A stretch of 8,100 bases of DNA from Candidatus Methanosuratincola petrocarbonis (ex Vanwonterghem et al. 2016) (GTDB taxonomy: Archaea > Thermoproteota > Methanomethylicia > Methanomethylicales > Methanomethylicaceae): contig MAGV01000084.1 of the NCBI GenBank assembly GCA_001717015.1, positions 36,278 through 44,377 of the forward strand. The letters run 5' to 3'. The notes beneath the pieces are model-generated. The model saw nothing but the letters and a program-made list of their open reading frames with translations, made no database searches and was not told the origin of the DNA. Below, piece after piece: positions 5,217 to 8,100 of the stretch; the stretch's first letter is position 1; every line of letters starts with the position of its first letter. A program made the position numbers and the translations under genes.

Positions 5217-5659
5217 CATCTCCCCAGCCCTCACAAAAGGAAGTACTGGACGAGCTGCTTCTGGAGTTCTCGAACCTGAAGGCTTACGCTGATGCGATAC
5301 GCCAGCAGATCGAGCTCACGACCAATATCCTCGCCGAGCTCGTCCTCTCAAAGTCCTCGCTGGAGGAGATAAATGCAAGGGGCGGGAATGGCGAAGTTCT
5401 CATCCATGTTGGAGCAGGCAACCACATCCGCGTCCAGCTCAATTCGGTCCAGAGCGTAATTGTCGGCGTAGGTGCGGGCTACTCTGTCGAGAAGGACATA
5501 TCCGATGCCATCGCCGAAATGGAATCCCGCATAAAGCAGGCGCAGGAGCAGTCAGCCAAGCTGCAGGACCAGTACAGCAAGGTCTCGCAGAGGCTCGTCC
5601 AAATCCAAGACCAAGTTGACAGCATATACGCAAAGCTCGAGGCAACTGGGCAGGCATGA
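5213..5659 (+). CDS. pfdA: Prefoldin subunit alpha
   Basis: A 148-residue protein with the prefoldin-alpha plan. An N-terminal coiled-coil helix spans about 7-60. A central beta-hairpin region (VLIHVGAGNHIRVQLN, then VIVGVGAGYSVEK) follows, then a second coiled-coil helix spans about 100-146. The hairpins build the hexamer's beta-barrel platform, and the coiled coils form the tentacles that capture unfolded proteins for the thermosome. Archaeal prefoldin is a cytosolic alpha2-beta4 hexamer; the beta gene is not in this window. The start overlaps the rpl18a stop by 4 nt, and ftsY begins 3 nt after its stop. This tight packing next to tunnel-exit ribosomal proteins fits a co-translational folding role. 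Confidence 0.93.
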   Translation: MTSPQPSQKEVLDELLLEFSNLKAYADAIRQQIELTTNILAELVLSKSSLEEINARGGNGEVLIHVGAGNHIRVQLNSVQSVIVGVGAGYSVEKDISDAIAEMESRIKQAQEQSAKLQDQYSKVSQRLVQIQDQVDSIYAKLEATGQA

Positions 5660-5662
5660 GAG

Positions 5663-6568
5663 TTGTTCGACAGGCTTAAGAAGGCCATTGGGAGCTTAGT
5701 CGATCAGATATCTTCAAAGAAAATATCCGAGGCTGATTTGGAGTCCCTGCTGTGGGACTTCCAGATGTCCTTGGTCGAGTGCGATGTGGCGCTCCCCGTG
5801 GCCGAAGAGATCTCAAACAGGATCAAGGAGGGTCTGGTGGGCTCAAAAGTTGGGCTCTTTGACGATCTCCGCCCCATTGTAGAATCGGAACTGAGGGCGA
5901 TACTGAAGGAGACCCTTGCATATTCCGACCTCTTCAGCCTCATCGGCGCCAAGAGGCCATTCGTGATAATGTTCGTGGGTGTCAACGGAACTGGCAAGAC
6001 AACCACGATTGCAAAGGTAGCCAAGCAGCTCAAAGCCAAGGGGCTGAGCGTGGTTTTTGCGTGCAGTGACACTTTTAGGGCCGGGTCTGAAGAGCAGATC
6101 GAGACCCATGCCGGGCGACTGGGTCTCAAGGTCATAAAGCACAAGTACGGTGCAGATCCCGCGGCTGTGGCATACGACGCAGTGCTCTACGCCAAGAACA
6201 ATGGTATTGACGTCGTGCTGATCGACACTGCTGGAAGGATGCAGACGGACAAAGACCTGATGGATGAGCTCATGAAGATACACCGAGTCGCCTCTCCGGA
6301 CCTGACCGTGTTCGTGGGGGACTCCCTTGCTGGGAACGATGCCCTTCAACAGGCAACCGCGTTCAACAGGTACGTCAGGATCGACGGCGTGATCCTTACT
6401 AAGGTCGATGCAGACGCGAAGGGCGGAGCCGCAATCTCGATCTCGAACGCTCTTAGGAAGCCCATATTCTTCCTCGGCGTGGGTCAGGGCTATGACGACA
6501 TAGTGCCATTCGACCCCGGCTGGCTAATCGACAACATCTTGGCAAAGCAACAAAAGGTCTCGAATTAG
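5663..6568 (+). CDS. ftsY: Signal recognition particle receptor FtsY (SRP GTPase)
   Basis: A 301-residue NG-domain SRP GTPase. The N-terminal helical N domain (1-95) begins MFDRLKKAIG without the acidic A domain of enterobacterial FtsY. The G domain has the P-loop G106-VNGTGKTTT115, D136-TFRAG (insertion-box start), D188-TAGR (G3), T246-KVD (G4) and GVGQGYDDIVPFDP (272-285), the closing motif. FtsY binds the SRP-ribosome complex at the membrane; reciprocal GTP hydrolysis with SRP54 releases the nascent chain to the Sec channel. The motif order and N-terminus favour FtsY over SRP54, which would carry an M domain. The start is TTG 5663, since no ATG or GTG gives the complete N domain. In the motif after G136, GSEEQ replaces the more usual AAxEQ, a mild variation. 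Confidence 0.95.
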   Translation: MFDRLKKAIGSLVDQISSKKISEADLESLLWDFQMSLVECDVALPVAEEISNRIKEGLVGSKVGLFDDLRPIVESELRAILKETLAYSDLFSLIGAKRPFVIMFVGVNGTGKTTTIAKVAKQLKAKGLSVVFACSDTFRAGSEEQIETHAGRLGLKVIKHKYGADPAAVAYDAVLYAKNNGIDVVLIDTAGRMQTDKDLMDELMKIHRVASPDLTVFVGDSLAGNDALQQATAFNRYVRIDGVILTKVDADAKGGAAISISNALRKPIFFLGVGQGYDDIVPFDPGWLIDNILAKQQKVSN

Positions 6569-6577
6569 TCCGAAAGA

Positions 6578-6603
6578 CGATTTATCAATCGAAAAAGATT
6601 TTT
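6578..6603 (+). terminator. Putative terminator of the rps19e-ftsY operon
   Basis: A 5-bp hairpin, CGATT-TATC-AATCG (6578-6591), is followed by a purine tract and a T5 run (6599-6603). It lies 10 nt after the ftsY stop, before the argF promoter. Termination at the T-run is plausible for an archaeon; the hairpin may be incidental. Confidence 0.35.
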
Positions 6604-6619
6604 AGGCTAGACTTAACAA

Positions 6620-6627
6620 TTAAATAA
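6620..6627 (+). promoter_or_regulatory. TATA box of argF, placing the start site at the ATG
   Basis: TTAAATAA is centred about 25 nt before the A of ATG 6649, so transcription would begin at or next to the start codon. No Shine-Dalgarno sequence is seen between them. Both facts point to a leaderless argF-dtdA mRNA. Confidence 0.45.
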
Positions 6628-6648
6628 CCTTCCTGGTGCGTAATTTCT

Positions 6649-7578
6649 ATGGAAATCAGGGGCCGCGACTTTCTGAGAACAAGTGACTTCTCAACCGAGG
6701 AGCTCGAACTAATCCTCAAAAGGGCTTCGCAGATGAAGCTCGCCCTCAAGAAGAGTCAGCCCTCGCAACAATGCCTCGCAGGGAAGAGCATCGCCATGCT
6801 CTTCCAGAAGCCATCGACAAGGACGCGCCTTTCATTCGACGTGGGCATCAGCCAGTTGGGGGGTCACCCTATCTACCTGAACTGGGGCGATCTCCAGCTC
6901 GGGAGGGGCGAGACCATTCATGATACCGGTAAGATATTCAGCTGCTATGTTGACGGGGTCGTTGCACGGGTCTACAGGCATGCTGATCTTGAGGCCCTTG
7001 CTGCCTCTGCCTCGATCCCTGTCATAAATGCCCTCAGCGACGAGTTCCACCCGTGCCAGGCGCTCAGCGACTGCTTCACAATAATCGAGAAGAAAGGAGG
7101 GCTAGATGGGCTTAAAATTGCCTTCGTCGGGGATGGGGGTTGCAATGTTTCGAAGTCGTTGACTGAGGCCGCCCTCCAGTTGGGCGGAAGCGTTGTGATC
7201 GCATCCCCAAAAAGATACTCCCCGAGGGAGGAGCTGATATCCGAGCTCCGAAGGCTCGCAAAAGGGGGTGCAACACTCCAGATCACCGAGGATCCTGTCG
7301 AGGCGGTCAGGGATGCCGATGTCATATACACTGATGTTTGGGTATCTATGGGGACAGAGTCCGACGCCGAGAATAGACTGCGCGAACTCCGCCCTTATCA
7401 GGTGAACAAAGACCTTCTCGCCGTCTCTGCACCAGACTCAATCGTGATGCATTGCCTGCCGGCCCACAGGGGCGAGGAGATAACCCAAGACGTCATCGAC
7501 GGCCCGAGATCTGTGGTTTGGGAGCAGGCCGAGAACCGGCTCCACGTCCAGAAGGGCATCATGTCCCTCATCCTATGA
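6649..7578 (+). CDS. argF: Ornithine carbamoyltransferase
   Basis: A 309-residue protein of normal length for the family. It joins ornithine and carbamoyl phosphate to give citrulline in cytosolic arginine synthesis. The N-terminal carbamoyl-phosphate domain carries KPS-T-R-T-R (54-60), R107-V-Y-R-H and the F133-HPCQAL motif. The C-terminal ornithine domain carries DVWVSMG (229-235), diagnostic of OTCases over aspartate carbamoyltransferase, and the H268-CLPAHRGEE motif. In the GDGGCNV stretch (161-167) a Cys occupies a place where many OTCases have the first Asn of the NN pair; the second Asn is kept. The start at ATG 6649 gives the standard N-terminus. Promoter position suggests a leaderless transcript. 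The stop codon overlaps the dtdA start by ATGA. No other arg genes are in the window. Confidence 0.95.
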   Translation: MEIRGRDFLRTSDFSTEELELILKRASQMKLALKKSQPSQQCLAGKSIAMLFQKPSTRTRLSFDVGISQLGGHPIYLNWGDLQLGRGETIHDTGKIFSCYVDGVVARVYRHADLEALAASASIPVINALSDEFHPCQALSDCFTIIEKKGGLDGLKIAFVGDGGCNVSKSLTEAALQLGGSVVIASPKRYSPREELISELRRLAKGGATLQITEDPVEAVRDADVIYTDVWVSMGTESDAENRLRELRPYQVNKDLLAVSAPDSIVMHCLPAHRGEEITQDVIDGPRSVVWEQAENRLHVQKGIMSLIL

Positions 7579-8100
7579 ACCTGCTGGTGTCGGACTTGAA
7601 GTTGCTGATCTACTCCGCCTCTGACCCGGCTGGCATCAATATAGCGAGGCATCTGGGGGCGATCCTGCCATTCGCACCCTCGGAGGTCGATGGGATGCCT
7701 GCTGGGGCGCACGGCGATCTCTTTCTTGTCGAGATCGATTCCAGCCTCATAGACCTCGACCTCAGGCTCAAAGGCGTCGAGTGGGCATTGTGCCTTTCCA
7801 GACACAAGAGCTCTTCAGGGAAACCCTGCCTCACTGCACACACTCCTGGCAACCCAGGCACCACTGCCGAATACGGGGGGAGACCAAGCGCAGTCTGCAT
7901 ATCCAACCCTTTGCTCCAGTCTGCACTGATCAGGTCTATGCATCGAGAGTGCGTCAGCCGTGGGGTGGAACTGCAGGTAACCGTTGAGGCTACCCACCAT
8001 GGCCCTACCGATCTCGATTTTCCAGTCACATTCGTGGAGATCGGTAGCGACGAGAATTCTTGGGGGAACCATCTCCTGGGGGAGATGGTAGCCTCAGCCG
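7575..8100 (+). CDS. dtdA: D-aminoacyl-tRNA deacylase (DTD2/GEK1 type), cut at right edge
   Basis: An open frame from ATG 7575 runs to the window end without a stop, giving 175 residues; the family is usually about 250-300, so the C-terminus is missing. Matching segments are LIYSASDPAGINIARHL (11-27), CLSRHKSSSGKPCLTAHTPGN (73-93) and VEATHHGPTDL (137-147), followed by FVEIGSDENSWG (153-164). These His- and Asp-rich blocks are the hallmarks of archaeal/plant DTD2, a metal-dependent hydrolase that removes D-amino acids wrongly attached to tRNA. It is unrelated in fold to bacterial DTD. The ATG overlaps the argF stop (ATGA, 7575-7578), so it is probably co-translated with argF. No metabolic link between the two is established. 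Confidence 0.93.
   Translation, partial: MNLLVSDLKLLIYSASDPAGINIARHLGAILPFAPSEVDGMPAGAHGDLFLVEIDSSLIDLDLRLKGVEWALCLSRHKSSSGKPCLTAHTPGNPGTTAEYGGRPSAVCISNPLLQSALIRSMHRECVSRGVELQVTVEATHHGPTDLDFPVTFVEIGSDENSWGNHLLGEMVASA

Noticed and set aside
1..8100. CRISPR array, insertion sequence or prophage
   Set aside because: No direct-repeat array, transposase, integrase or terminal repeats with target duplications were seen; most of the window is conserved housekeeping sequence.

Overview
The window is archaeal. It carries archaeal/eukaryotic-type ribosomal proteins (S19e, L39e, L31e, L18a/LX), aIF6, a PDCD5 protein, prefoldin alpha, an FtsY without an acidic A domain, and a DTD2-type D-aminoacyl-tRNA deacylase. 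Promoters are of TATA-box type (TTTATATA occurs twice) and ribosome binding sites are of GGTGAT/GAGGTG type. The gene order suggests a TACK-group (Thermoproteota-like) archaeon, but the lineage cannot be fixed from this sequence alone.

Left part (1-1650), minus strand: the N-terminal end of a trehalose-6-phosphate phosphatase (otsB, running off the left edge), a small thioredoxin-like protein with a CxxC motif and its own TATA box, and a UbiA-family prenyltransferase that looks MenA-like. About 100 bp of divergent promoter region separates this block from the rest.

Middle (1651-2945), plus strand: an ArsP/COG0701-type membrane permease. The permease and the CxxC mini-thioredoxin are a recurrent pair in prokaryotic genomes; here the prenyltransferase gene lies between them. 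The 218 bp between the permease and the next gene hold a long nested imperfect hairpin (2741-2885) with five G·U pairs that favour a + strand RNA. I do not recognise it as any known family; it is the most unexplained signal in the window.

Right part (2946-8100), plus strand: a tight translation and protein-biogenesis operon, rps19e - PDCD5 - rpl39e - rpl31e - eif6 - rpl18a/LX - pfdA - ftsY. Gaps are 3 to 18 nt, with one 4-nt overlap. It links ribosome assembly, 60S-type subunit maturation, co-translational folding and membrane targeting. After a T-rich termination signal comes argF (ornithine carbamoyltransferase), probably leaderless, which overlaps dtdA (D-aminoacyl-tRNA deacylase, cut by the right edge) by an ATGA. 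Three genes of the operon (rps19e, eif6, ftsY) start with TTG. No CRISPR array, insertion sequence, tRNA or rRNA was found.
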